A DNA stretch of 64,000 bases. It comes from CAZMXP01 sp964570285 (GTDB taxonomy: Bacteria; Planctomycetota; PLA2). Of the stretch, positions 24,740 through 33,092 are shown one piece after another; within the stretch, counting starts at the first letter, position 1, and every line of letters begins with the position of its first letter. The stretch is from NCBI GenBank assembly GCA_964570285.1, contig CAZMXP010000018.1, positions 13,677-77,676 of the forward strand. Direction: 5' to 3'. The notes beneath the pieces are model-generated. The model worked only from the letters and a program-made list of their open reading frames with translations. It was not told where the DNA came from and searched no databases. Made by a program: the position numbers and the translations under genes.

Positions 24740-26152
24740 TCAGGAATCGAAGTACATCGAGAACTCGTGCGGGTGCGGCCGCAGCGCGATCTGGTCGACC
24801 TCGTTCTTGCGCTTGTAGTCGATCCAGGTCTCGATGAGGTCCATCGAGAAGACGTCGCCGCGCAGCAGGAAGTCGTGGTCCCGCTCCAGCGCGTCGAGGG
24901 CCGCGGCGAGGGAGCCCGGCGTGTTCGGGATCTCCTTCAGGATCTCCGGGGGCAGGTCGTAGATGTTCTTGTCCATCGGCTTGCCCGGGTCGATCTTGTT
25001 CTGGATGCCGTCCATCGCCGCCATCGTGATCGCGGCGAAGGCGAGGTAGGGGTTCGTCGTCGGGTCGGGGCAGCGGAACTCGAAGCGCTTCGCCTTCTCC
25101 GAGGGGCTGTAGGTCGGGATGCGGATGCTCGCCGAGCGGTTGCGCGAGCTGTAGGCGAGGTTGACCGGCGCCTCGTAGCCGGGCACCAGCCGCTTGTAGG
25201 AGTTCGTCGTCGGGTTCGTGATCGCGAGCAGGGCCGGCGCGTGGCGCAGGATGCCGCCGATGGCCCAGAGCGCCTGCTGCGAGAGGCCCGCGTAGAGGTT
25301 GCCGAAGAAGAGGTTCGTGCCGCCCTTCCAGAGGCTGAAGTGGCAGTGCATGCCGGAGCCGTTGTCGCCGTAGAGGGGCTTGGGCATGAACGTCGCGGTC
25401 TTGCCGTGGCGGCGCGCGACGTTCTTCACGATGTACTTGTAGAGCGTGAGCTGGTCGGCCATCTTCAGCAGCGGGTTGAAGCGCATGTCGATCTCGCACT
25501 GGCCCGCGGTCGCGACCTCGTGGTGCTGCGTCTCGACCTCGATGCCCGCCTCGATCATCCGCAGCATCATCTCGCTGCGCAGGTCCATGAGCTGGTCGGT
25601 CGGGGGCACCGGGAAGTAGCCCCCCTTCGGCTTGACCTTGTAGCCGAGGTTCGGCTTCTCGTCGTGGCCCTGGGTCCACGCGCCCTCGCGGCTGTCGATG
25701 CGGTAGAAGCCGTAGTTCGTGCCGGTGTCGCAGGTGATGCCGTCGAAGACGAAGAACTCCGCCTCGGGGCCGAGGAAGATCGTGTCGGCGAGGCCGGTCG
25801 AGCGCACGTAGGCCTCGCAGTTGCGCGCGACGTTGCGCGGGTCGCGGTTGTAGGGCTCGCGGGTGATGCAGTCGGCGATGTTGCAGTTGAGGACGAGCGT
25901 CGGCTCGGCGTAGAAGGGGTCCATGAAGGCGGTCGCCGGGTCGGGGAACATGAGCATGTCGCTCTGGTCGATGGTCTTCCAGCCCCGGATCGACGAGCCG
26001 TCGAAGCCGAAGCCCTCCTCGAAGCTGGAGGGGGTGAGGCGCTGGACCGGCACGCTCGTGTGCTGCCACGTGCCGAGCAGGTCGACGAACCGGAGGTCGA
26101 CGACCTTCACGCCCTTCTCGCGGGCATAGGCGATCACGTCTGCGGGTTTCAT
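24740..26152 (-). CDS. glnA: Glutamine synthetase type I
   Basis: The 470-residue enzyme makes glutamine from glutamate, ammonia and ATP. Signatures include F-D-G-S-S-I-R-G-W (49-58), the metal-binding P-E-A-E-F-F (129-134), N-G-S-G-M-H-C-H-F-S (264-273) and the arginine-rich R-N-R-S-A-S-I-R-I-P. Y398 in K-N-I-Y-D-L-P-P-E corresponds to the adenylylation Tyr of GS I-beta, so control by adenylyltransferase is likely. The PII gene lies 60 bp upstream on the same strand, and the two probably form an operon. Confidence 0.97.
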   Translation of the reverse strand: MKPADVIAYAREKGVKVVDLRFVDLLGTWQHTSVPVQRLTPSSFEEGFGFDGSSIRGWKTIDQSDMLMFPDPATAFMDPFYAEPTLVLNCNIADCITREPYNRDPRNVARNCEAYVRSTGLADTIFLGPEAEFFVFDGITCDTGTNYGFYRIDSREGAWTQGHDEKPNLGYKVKPKGGYFPVPPTDQLMDLRSEMMLRMIEAGIEVETQHHEVATAGQCEIDMRFNPLLKMADQLTLYKYIVKNVARRHGKTATFMPKPLYGDNGSGMHCHFSLWKGGTNLFFGNLYAGLSQQALWAIGGILRHAPALLAITNPTTNSYKRLVPGYEAPVNLAYSSRNRSASIRIPTYSPSEKAKRFEFRCPDPTTNPYLAFAAITMAAMDGIQNKIDPGKPMDKNIYDLPPEILKEIPNTPGSLAAALDALERDHDFLLRGDVFSMDLIETWIDYKRKNEVDQIALRPHPHEFSMYFDS

Positions 26153-26212
26153 CGGTATCTGTTCTCCTGATTCCTGTCTCTACAAGTCCTTATCGCCCAG
26201 TTCGGGATCTCT

Positions 26213-26530
26213 CTAGATGGCGTCGGGCCCGCGCTCCCCGGTGCGGATGCGGACCACGTCCAGCAGTTCGGTCACGAAGACCTTTCCGAAGGCCGCCCCG
26301 CCCTCTTCGGACTCCTTGCCGCCGCGCCGGATCGCGTCGACGGTGGGCGCCACGAAATTCTCGTTCACGGCGATCTCGAGCTTGAGCTTCGGCGAGAGTT
26401 CGGGGCCGCCCCCGCCGCGCACGACGCCGCGGCACTCGGTCACCGTCATCCGGTAGACCTCGACCGACGCGAGCGCGGCGACGACCGCGTCGAGCCTCTC
26501 GGGGGCGAGCACCGCCGTGACCAGCTTCAC
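26213..26530 (-). CDS. PII-family nitrogen regulatory protein with shortened T-loop
   Basis: GTG 26530 gives 105 residues. The N-terminal M-K-L-V-T-A-V-L, the Y-R-M-T-V-T-E-C strand and the C-terminal V-V-R-I-R-T-G-E-R-G-P-D-A-I signature are clear PII features. Between residues 36 and 46 the usual T-loop of about 20 residues is cut short: the Y-R-G-A-E-Y-V-V-D-F segment with the uridylylation Tyr51 and the conserved Gln39 are missing. The B-loop region G-K-E-S-E-E-G-G-A-A-F-G-K is also longer than usual. It lies upstream of glnA in the same direction. It may regulate GS in a non-uridylylated way, or sense a different ligand. Confidence 0.9.
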   Translation of the reverse strand: MKLVTAVLAPERLDAVVAALASVEVYRMTVTECRGVVRGGGGPELSPKLKLEIAVNENFVAPTVDAIRRGGKESEEGGAAFGKVFVTELLDVVRIRTGERGPDAI

Positions 26531-26702
26531 CGCCCACCATCCTCGCCGCGGAGCGGGACATGTCCAAATCGCGCGGCGTCAACGGTCCACCGCCATCGCA
26601 CGCCTATCTCCTTACCAGAGTCGAGCTTACAACAGCGCACCCCCATAGGTCGAGCCAATGGCGCCATGAAATCGGCAGGCGAAACTGCTAGCATCCTGCC
26701 CT

Positions 26703-27965
26703 ATGAGGCGCCGGGTCCTGGGCATGATCCTCGCCGGAGGCCGCGGCAACCGGCTCCGGCCCCTGACCGACTACCGCAGCAAGCCCGCCGTCCCGTTCGG
26801 CGGGATCTACCGGATCGTCGACTTCGTGCTGTCCAACTTCGTGAACTCGGGAATCCGCTCGATTTACGTGCTGACCCAGTTCAAGAGCCAGTCGCTGAAC
26901 GAGCACGTCCACCGCGCGTGGGCGGGCACGAACCTCCGCCCCGGCAACTTCATCATCTCGGTGCCCGCCCAGATGCAGACGGCGGGCGAGATCTGGTACG
27001 CGGGCACCGCGGACGCGATCTACCAGAACCTGAACCTCATCCGCGAGACGCGGCCCGACCTCGTCTGCATCTTCGGCGGCGACCACATCTACTTCATGGA
27101 CGTCGCGCAGATGATGCGCGAGCACGTGTCGAACCAGGCCGACGTGACGATCGCGGCGATCCCCGTGGACGCGGCGGAGGCGTCGCGGTTCGGCGTCATC
27201 GGGGCGGGGCGCGACGGCAGGATCGACGCGTTCCACGAGAAGGTCGCGCACCCGCCGACGATGCCGGGGGACCCGACGCGCTGCTATGCCTCCATGGGCA
27301 ACTACGTCTTCAGCCGCGACATCCTCGACGCGATGCTGGAGGAGGACGCGAAGGACGCGTCGTCGTCGCACGACTTCGGCAAGGACATCCTGCCGCGCCT
27401 CGTCGCCGGCGGCCACCGCGTCTTCGCCTACGACTTCGAGAAGAACCAGATCCCGGGCCGGCCCGAGGGGTCGAAGAACCTCTACTGGCGCGACGTCGGC
27501 ACGCTGGAGGCCTACTACGAGGCGAACATGGACCTGAAGGAGGTCGTGCCGAGCCTCAACCTCTACAACCGGGAGTGGCCGATCAACACGATCGGTTCGA
27601 GCGCGCCCCCGGCGAAGTTCGTCCACGACACCGAGGGCCGCATCGGCGAGGCGCGCCACAGCATCGTCGGCCCCGGCAGCATCGTGAGCGGCGCGATGAT
27701 CAAGGAGTCGATCGTAGGGCGCAACGTGCGGGTCCACAGCTTCAGCCAGGTCACGGGCTCGATCCTCTTCGACGGGGTCACGGTCGAGCGCGAGTGCCAG
27801 GTCCGCCGCGCGATCATCGACAAGGACGTCGTGCTCGCGCGGGGCACGCGCGTCGGCTTCGACGCCGAGGCCGACCGCGACCGCGGCTGGTTCGTCACCG
27901 CGAGCGGCATCACCGTGATCCCCAAGAACCCCGTCGTCCGGCCGATCACGACGATGGACCTGTAG
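26703..27965 (+). CDS. glgC: Glucose-1-phosphate adenylyltransferase
   Basis: The 420-residue enzyme makes ADP-glucose for glycogen synthesis. It has the nucleotide-binding G-G-R-G-N-R-L-R-P-L-T, the substrate region S-K-P-A-V-P-F-G-G, the catalytic G-G-D-H-I-Y, the Glc-1-P-binding E-K-N and W-R-D-V-G-T motifs, and a left-handed beta-helix C-terminus. ATG 26703 fits the family start M-R-R-R-V-L-G-M-I-L-A-G-G. It is divergent from the PII-glnA operon; glgB lies some 19 kb away. Confidence 0.96.
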   Translation: MRRRVLGMILAGGRGNRLRPLTDYRSKPAVPFGGIYRIVDFVLSNFVNSGIRSIYVLTQFKSQSLNEHVHRAWAGTNLRPGNFIISVPAQMQTAGEIWYAGTADAIYQNLNLIRETRPDLVCIFGGDHIYFMDVAQMMREHVSNQADVTIAAIPVDAAEASRFGVIGAGRDGRIDAFHEKVAHPPTMPGDPTRCYASMGNYVFSRDILDAMLEEDAKDASSSHDFGKDILPRLVAGGHRVFAYDFEKNQIPGRPEGSKNLYWRDVGTLEAYYEANMDLKEVVPSLNLYNREWPINTIGSSAPPAKFVHDTEGRIGEARHSIVGPGSIVSGAMIKESIVGRNVRVHSFSQVTGSILFDGVTVERECQVRRAIIDKDVVLARGTRVGFDAEADRDRGWFVTASGITVIPKNPVVRPITTMDL

Positions 27966-28224
27966 GCGGCCTCCGCGGAAGGGGCGCGCCCCCCGCCGCG
28001 CGGCCCCCGGTCAGGGAGGCCCCTGCCGATGGAGTGGCGTGTGCCTCGGGTGCTCTCGACCGGCCTGCAACCGAATCGACCTTCCGCGCGGAAGAGTCCG
28101 CCGACGGACAGCGGGCGGACCGCCGCTGGTGCCTTGCTCCAGTCCGGATGGATCGAGCGGCGCCACGCTCGCGCCCCCTCCCCGCACCCCTCCCCATCAC
28201 CCTGGCACCTATGCTGGAGCGGGC

Positions 28225-29283
28225 ATGAGCACCATCCGCGCCACGGCGACGGCCCTCCCCGAGCATCGATACGACCAGGAGACCGTCCGGCGCCACGTCC
28301 TCCGCTGGCTCGGCGCGAGGGCGGCGCGGTTCGAGCGCGTGCTCGCGTCGTTCGACAAGGGCCTCGTCCATACGCGCGCCAGCGCCGTGACGATCGAGGA
28401 GGTCTTCGCGGACCGCACGTTCGAGCGGAAGAACCGCGCGTACATGCGCGCCGCCGTCGAGTTGGGTGAGCGGGCGGTCCTGGGCGCGCTGGACCGCGCG
28501 CGCCTCTCCCCGCGCGACATCGACTTCTTCGTCTCCGCGAGCTGCACCGGGTTCATGATCCCGAGCGTCGACGCGGTCCTCGCGCACCGCCTCGGCATGA
28601 GTCCGCGCCTCGGGAGGCTGCCGATCACGGAGCACGGCTGCGCCGGGGGCGCGGTGGCGCTGCGGCAGGCGCACGACCACCTGCTCGCCTATCCGGGCCA
28701 CCGCGTGCTCGTGCTCGCGGTCGAGGTGCCCTCGGTGACCTTCCAGGCGAACGACTACACATCGGAGAACATCGTCTCCGCCTCGCTCTTCGGGGACGGG
28801 GCGGCTGCCGCCGTTCTCGAACGCGACGGTGCCGACGAGGATGCGCGGATTCTCGGCTGCGACAGCCGCATGTTCCCGGAGAGCGCCGACCTGATGGGCT
28901 TCGACCTGCGCGACACTGGCCTCAAGATCGTGCTCAGCAAGCGCGTGCCGGAGGAGATCCGCATCCACGCGCCGCCCGCAATCAACGACTTCCTCGCGGC
29001 GATGGGCACCGACCTCGGTCGCATCGCCCACTTCCTGCTGCACCCGGGCGGCCGCAAGATCATCGAGGGGTTCGAGCGGGAGTTCGGGCTCGGGCCGGGC
29101 GGCCTCGCCGCCACGCGCTCCGTGCTCGCCCGCCACGGCAACCTCTCGTCGGCCACGGTCCTCTTCGTACTCGACGACTGTCTGCGGGCGCGCCGCGCCG
29201 CGCCGGGCGACCTCGGCCTGATGGTCGCCTTCGGGCCGGGCTTCGGCTGCGAGTCGCTGCTCTTGCGGTGGGGCCGGGGCTAG
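28225..29283 (+). CDS. Type III polyketide synthase (chalcone synthase-like)
   Basis: ATG 28225 was chosen because it opens at M-S-T-I-R-A-T-A-T-A-L-P, the usual N-terminus; the longer frame upstream has no similarity. The 352-residue enzyme has the complete triad: C139 in E-H-G-C-A-G-G-A, H273 in F-L-L-H-P-G-G and N306 in R-H-G-N-L-S-S. These enzymes extend acyl-CoA starters with malonyl-CoA to make pyrones, alkylresorcinols or tetrahydroxynaphthalene. The product cannot be read from sequence, and no tailoring oxidase or methyltransferase is adjacent. Its stop codon shares a CTAG with that of the convergent gene. Confidence 0.93.
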   Translation: MSTIRATATALPEHRYDQETVRRHVLRWLGARAARFERVLASFDKGLVHTRASAVTIEEVFADRTFERKNRAYMRAAVELGERAVLGALDRARLSPRDIDFFVSASCTGFMIPSVDAVLAHRLGMSPRLGRLPITEHGCAGGAVALRQAHDHLLAYPGHRVLVLAVEVPSVTFQANDYTSENIVSASLFGDGAAAAVLERDGADEDARILGCDSRMFPESADLMGFDLRDTGLKIVLSKRVPEEIRIHAPPAINDFLAAMGTDLGRIAHFLLHPGGRKIIEGFEREFGLGPGGLAATRSVLARHGNLSSATVLFVLDDCLRARRAAPGDLGLMVAFGPGFGCESLLLRWGRG

Positions 29284-30485
29284 GCCCAGATCGCGACCGA
29301 CGACCCGGTCCAATCCAGGTTCTTGTTGAAGTCCACGCCCATCATCTTGCCGCGGGAGAGGCGGACGAGGTTCAGCAGCAGCGTCATCTTCTGCGCGTTG
29401 TCGGGGCGCACGAACATCATCCGCACCTCGCCCATGACGAGGTTGCCGTCCACCGTGCGCAGCCCCGGGTGGTAGGTGATCTTCTGCTGCAAGACCCAGC
29501 CCTCGCGCTGCTCGCGCGGGATCGCCGCGATGTCCTTCGGCGTCGGGTCGACGTTGACGCCGCCGCCCGCGAACGAGTAGAGCGGCTTCAGCACGTAGCT
29601 CGAGAGGTCCTCCGGCGGCCCGTCGATCGCCGAGAGGCGCAGCGTGCGCGGCGCGGCCGGGTGGTCGATGTCGGGCAGCGAGTTCTTCGACCACGCGTAG
29701 TACCACGCGGGATGCGGCGCCCACTCGACCTCCATCGGCGCGCCGATCTCGTAGGGCAGCCGGATCTTCTTGCGCTCGAGCTCGTCGAAGACGACGCGCT
29801 GGTAGACGCGTCGGATGGGCAGCCTGCGCCCCTTCTTCCAGCGCCAGAGCCGGTCGCCGTCGCGGATCACCTTCGTGACGCAGACGGGATCGACGCCGAA
29901 CCAGCGCTGCGTCGCCGCGAAGTCGGGGTAGGTCTTCTGGCTGTCGGGGTCGATGTCGAGGAGGATGACCTCCTCGGGATCGTGGTCGCCGACGATCGCC
30001 TCGCGCAGCAGCGCGAGCGCGCGGTAGCGGTCGAGGCCGGAGAAGAAGAGCTTCCACGTGCGCGCGAGGCCGGGCAGCGTCGGGAGCACCGTCGCCCACA
30101 CGTCCGCGAGCGCGATCTGGAACGCGTAGAGCGACGGGAAACCCTGCAACTCGACGAGGCGGGGCTGCAGCGACCCGTCGGGGCCGCGGACGATGGCGAA
30201 GTCGATCTGCGCGCATTGCGGCAGCGGCCCCCGGGGGCCATCTCGAAGGGGCTCGGGGATCGAGGACTCGGCCTTCTTCAGGTAGGCGGGGTCGGAGAGT
30301 TGCGCGAGGATCTCCTCCGCGGCGTCGCCGAAGCGGCGCAGCGTCCCCTCCGACAGGAAGAGCGGCGACTCGGCGACCGGGAAGGGCACCTTGCAGTCGA
30401 GGCGGCGGTCGAGGTCCTCGCGCACGCGGCGGTAGAGCTCCGGCGTCCACGCCTCGTTGAACAGGTCGCGCACCTCGCCTTCCAT
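29280..30485 (-). CDS. ATP-grasp-like ligase of unknown substrate
   Basis: The 401-residue cytosolic protein has the ATP-grasp-like V-L-K-P-L-Y-S-F-A-G-G-G-V (Lys plus Gly-rich loop) in its C-terminal half, then W-V-L-Q-Q-K-I-T-Y, and an acidic metal-binding strand V-M-G-E-V-R-M-M-F-V near the end. An earlier V-E-L-Q-G-F-P-S-L-Y is also notable. The order recalls circularly permuted ATP-grasp proteins, which make amide bonds to carboxylates. The substrate is unknown. It lies 7 bp after the M29 aminopeptidase stop and probably shares its transcript. Confidence 0.7.
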   Translation of the reverse strand: MEGEVRDLFNEAWTPELYRRVREDLDRRLDCKVPFPVAESPLFLSEGTLRRFGDAAEEILAQLSDPAYLKKAESSIPEPLRDGPRGPLPQCAQIDFAIVRGPDGSLQPRLVELQGFPSLYAFQIALADVWATVLPTLPGLARTWKLFFSGLDRYRALALLREAIVGDHDPEEVILLDIDPDSQKTYPDFAATQRWFGVDPVCVTKVIRDGDRLWRWKKGRRLPIRRVYQRVVFDELERKKIRLPYEIGAPMEVEWAPHPAWYYAWSKNSLPDIDHPAAPRTLRLSAIDGPPEDLSSYVLKPLYSFAGGGVNVDPTPKDIAAIPREQREGWVLQQKITYHPGLRTVDGNLVMGEVRMMFVRPDNAQKMTLLLNLVRLSRGKMMGVDFNKNLDWTGSSVAIWA

Positions 30486-30492
30486 CGCGGCG

Positions 30493-31524
30493 TCAGACCT
30501 CCCCGTTCGTCAGGTAGCGGCCCTTCGCCATGATCTGCTCGCCGTCGAGCCAGACGTCGAAATCGCGGCCGACGACGTCGATGTGCGTGCTCGACTTCCA
30601 CTTGGCGCCGGTGTGCTCGCTGTAGGGGTGGCCGAAGGCGATGTGCACGCCGGGGATCTTCTCGTCCTGCAGCATGTTGCCGATGATGTCCTTCACGGCG
30701 AGGTTGGTGCCGAGCGCGTACTCCCCGACGCGGTTGCTGTTCTCGTCCACGGAGGTGTAGGCGCGGAAGTCGGCGAGCGCGGCCGCGTTGTCGCAGGCCA
30801 GCTTGACGATGCGGCTCTTCTCGATCGTGATCGTCAGCGGGCACTCGCGCATGTCGCCGTGCTTGGGAGCGAGCCAGTCGCCGAGCACGCCGTCCACGAC
30901 GAAGATGCCGTCCACCCGCGCCGGGGACGTGAAGGTCTCGCCGCCGGGCAGGTTCCCCCACTTCGCCGAGCTGATCAGGCCCGGCGTCGGGATCCACTTC
31001 AGCTCGGGCAGGAAGTGCGCGCGGAGGTCGGTCCCCGCCGGCGTCTTGCAGACGATCTCCCGCGCGCGCATCGCCCGCTCGCGCACCCAGTCCGTCAGCG
31101 CGGCGACGGCGTGGAAGTCGGCCCGCATGCCCTCGACCATGATCCGGTGGCTGATGCCCACCATGTGCCCGTGGCGCATCCTGCGCTCGTTGACGATGCC
31201 CGTCATCGCGCGGCGCATCGAGAGCTCCCCGGCCTGGGCGCCGGCCGCGAAGATCGAGACCTGCGCGCGCCGGAACCCCTCGACCACCGGCTGCGGCAGC
31301 GCCCGCGACGGCCGCGTGACGTAGTCCTCGATCACGTAGCTCTCGAGGGGCGCGCCGACCGCGCGCACCTGCTCCGCAAGCGCCGCCGCGATCTGCTGCG
31401 CGCCGCGGTCGGTGAGCAGCACGACCCGCTCGCCCGGCTGGACGGCAAGGCAAGTCCGGACCGCGTTCCGGGCTCCCGGAACCAGTTCCGGGTCGAACAC
31501 GGTGTAGGAGAGGTCCGTGGTCAC
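30493..31524 (-). CDS. M29-family aminopeptidase
   Basis: The GTG start gives 343 residues. M29 features are visible: N-L-P-G-G-E-T-F, the metal-binding G-E-Y-A-L-G-T-N, H-I-A-F-G-H-P-Y, and the C-terminal K-W-K-S-S-T-H-I-D-V with His and Asp ligands. M29 enzymes are cobalt- or zinc-dependent exopeptidases of thermophilic and other bacteria. It is the first gene of a pair with the ATP-grasp-like gene, which suggests a peptide or amide metabolic link (inference). Confidence 0.9.
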   Translation of the reverse strand: MTTDLSYTVFDPELVPGARNAVRTCLAVQPGERVVLLTDRGAQQIAAALAEQVRAVGAPLESYVIEDYVTRPSRALPQPVVEGFRRAQVSIFAAGAQAGELSMRRAMTGIVNERRMRHGHMVGISHRIMVEGMRADFHAVAALTDWVRERAMRAREIVCKTPAGTDLRAHFLPELKWIPTPGLISSAKWGNLPGGETFTSPARVDGIFVVDGVLGDWLAPKHGDMRECPLTITIEKSRIVKLACDNAAALADFRAYTSVDENSNRVGEYALGTNLAVKDIIGNMLQDEKIPGVHIAFGHPYSEHTGAKWKSSTHIDVVGRDFDVWLDGEQIMAKGRYLTNGEV

Positions 31525-31872
31525 GAGCTACCTATTGTCGCGGCGGTGGCGACTTTCCGCCAGATGGCCTCGGGCGCGGGTGGCGGGGCGTGTCGGACGC
31601 GGCCGGAGTCGGGCCCCGCGCATGGCGCTCGGCTCGCCGCGGGTCGGACGTCACCGCGGTGCTCCCGACCGCGCGAATACGCACGGCCTCCACGGCAGGC
31701 CGCTCAGGAGCGGGCGCGCCTGCGGCTGGCACCGCTGCCGACGCGACTCGCCGCATTCGAGCCTCCGACCGCCCCCCCCCGGCGCCTCGCCAGCCATGCG
31801 AGAGGCCAGCCACAGCGGGCCACTTGTCGGGCGGCGGCTGGCGCGCTACCTTGCAGCGCGGAGGTGGTAACG
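31525..31872. other. Divergent intergenic region, no gene seen
   Basis: About 350 bases separate two divergent genes. Open frames here are Arg/Ala-rich shadows without motifs. It probably holds both promoters, but I could not pick convincing -35/-10 boxes. GAGGTGG just before ATG 31873 is a fair ribosome binding site. Confidence 0.5.
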
Positions 31873-33045
31873 ATGAACAGATGGTCGGTCCGTTTCTCCG
31901 GTTTGCTGTTCTGCTTCGTTGCGTTCCTGGGCACCGCCCGCGTGGCCCTTGCGGAGGAGGGCGACGGGGACGGTCCCGTCTTCCTCTTCATCAGCCTGTC
32001 CGGCGCGTTCGAAAGTCCGGACACCACGGGCTGGACGTGGGACAGCGAGTTGCAGGAGTGGGTGTGCGACTGCGGGGAGTGCGATTGCGAGTGCGGCGAC
32101 CCGCCCCAGGGCAGCCCGGTGCTGATCGTGCCCATCGGGATGTTCGCGGCGGGCGCCGAGGTCGATGAGACCACCTTCGTGCCGGGTGGCGTGCCGCCCG
32201 ACTTCTCGTTCGACGAGGAGGAAGAGCCGGACACCCACCAGTACGCGATCATCGGGAGCTTCGACACGTCGGGCGAGAACACCGTCCACCTGGTGACGAC
32301 CGGGGGAGGTGCCGTCCCCGCGGGCGTGCAGGAGGCGTTCTTCAATGCCTCGAACAACCCGGGCTTCGGCGTGCTGCCCCCGGAGACCACGACCCTCAGT
32401 ATCGCCACATTCATCTACGACAACCGCGGCGGCGCGACCACGAGCATCACCGAGATCATGACCTACCTCTTCACGCCGCAGGAGGTCGTCCCGGACGAGG
32501 GGGAGCCGGCCCCTCCGCCCTCCAACCCCGCGCTGATCTGTCAGAGCCCCTGCGAGGCGGAGGGCGAGCTCTTCGCGCATGAGGGGGATTCGCAGGCCGA
32601 GTTCGGCTACGGCCTCGCCTTCGATCCCGCCGACATCGCCGGAACCCTCGTCGTCGAGGTGTGCCGGCGCGTGCCTGTCGACATCAAGCCGGGCAGCAGC
32701 CCCAACTCGATCAACCTGAAGAAGCAGGGCAAGCTGACGGTCGCGTTCCTCGGCAGTGACACCCTCGACGTGACCGACATCGTCAAGTCGACGGTCGCGA
32801 TCATCGGCGTCGTCGGTGGCGTGGACGTGAGCGTCGGGATCATGGTGAAGAACAACGGTACGCTCCAGGTCTCCGTCGAAGATGTCGACGGCGACGGCGA
32901 CAACGACCTCGTCTGCCACTTCAGCGTCCCCAAGCTTGTGGAGGTGGGGCTGCTGCACGCGAACAGCACTGCGCTGACGATCCACGCCGAGACCCTCGAT
33001 GAGTGCATCGAGGGCATCGACTCGGTAGTGATCGTTACGAAGTAG
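31873..33045 (+). CDS. Secreted protein with Cys-rich segment and C-terminal D-I-K-P-G domain
   Basis: ATG 31873 starts a Sec signal peptide (M-N-R-W-S-V-R-F, hydrophobic core, A-L-A cleavage). Near residue 65 is a short Cys-rich stretch (C-D-C-G-E-C-D-C-E-C-G-D). The C-terminal 130 residues hold the V-D-I-K-P-G-S-S-P-N-S-I-N-L and V-A-F-L-G-S-D-T-L-D-V-T-D-I pattern that is common in exported proteins of environmental bacteria, and an acidic D-V-D-G-D-G-D-N-D loop that may bind calcium. 390 residues. Function unknown. Confidence 0.85.
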   Translation: MNRWSVRFSGLLFCFVAFLGTARVALAEEGDGDGPVFLFISLSGAFESPDTTGWTWDSELQEWVCDCGECDCECGDPPQGSPVLIVPIGMFAAGAEVDETTFVPGGVPPDFSFDEEEEPDTHQYAIIGSFDTSGENTVHLVTTGGGAVPAGVQEAFFNASNNPGFGVLPPETTTLSIATFIYDNRGGATTSITEIMTYLFTPQEVVPDEGEPAPPPSNPALICQSPCEAEGELFAHEGDSQAEFGYGLAFDPADIAGTLVVEVCRRVPVDIKPGSSPNSINLKKQGKLTVAFLGSDTLDVTDIVKSTVAIIGVVGGVDVSVGIMVKNNGTLQVSVEDVDGDGDNDLVCHFSVPKLVEVGLLHANSTALTIHAETLDECIEGIDSVVIVTK

Positions 33046-33052
33046 GTTGCCA

Positions 33053-33080
33053 CGGGGGGCCCGCCCGGCCGGGCCCCCCG
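33053..33080. terminator. Strong GC hairpin between convergent genes
   Basis: A perfect 11-bp stem (CGGGGGGCCCG / CGGGCCCCCCG) with a 6-base loop lies 8 bp after the secreted-protein stop and 12 bp before the kinase stop on the other strand. No T-run follows. The position between convergent ends suggests a bidirectional terminator. Confidence 0.6.
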
Positions 33081-33092
33081 AGCCTCCCAGCC

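Noticed and set aside
26531..26702. Sigma-54 promoter upstream of the PII-glnA operon
   Set aside because: TTGGCTCG occurs but the matching GC at the -12 position is missing, so support is too weak.
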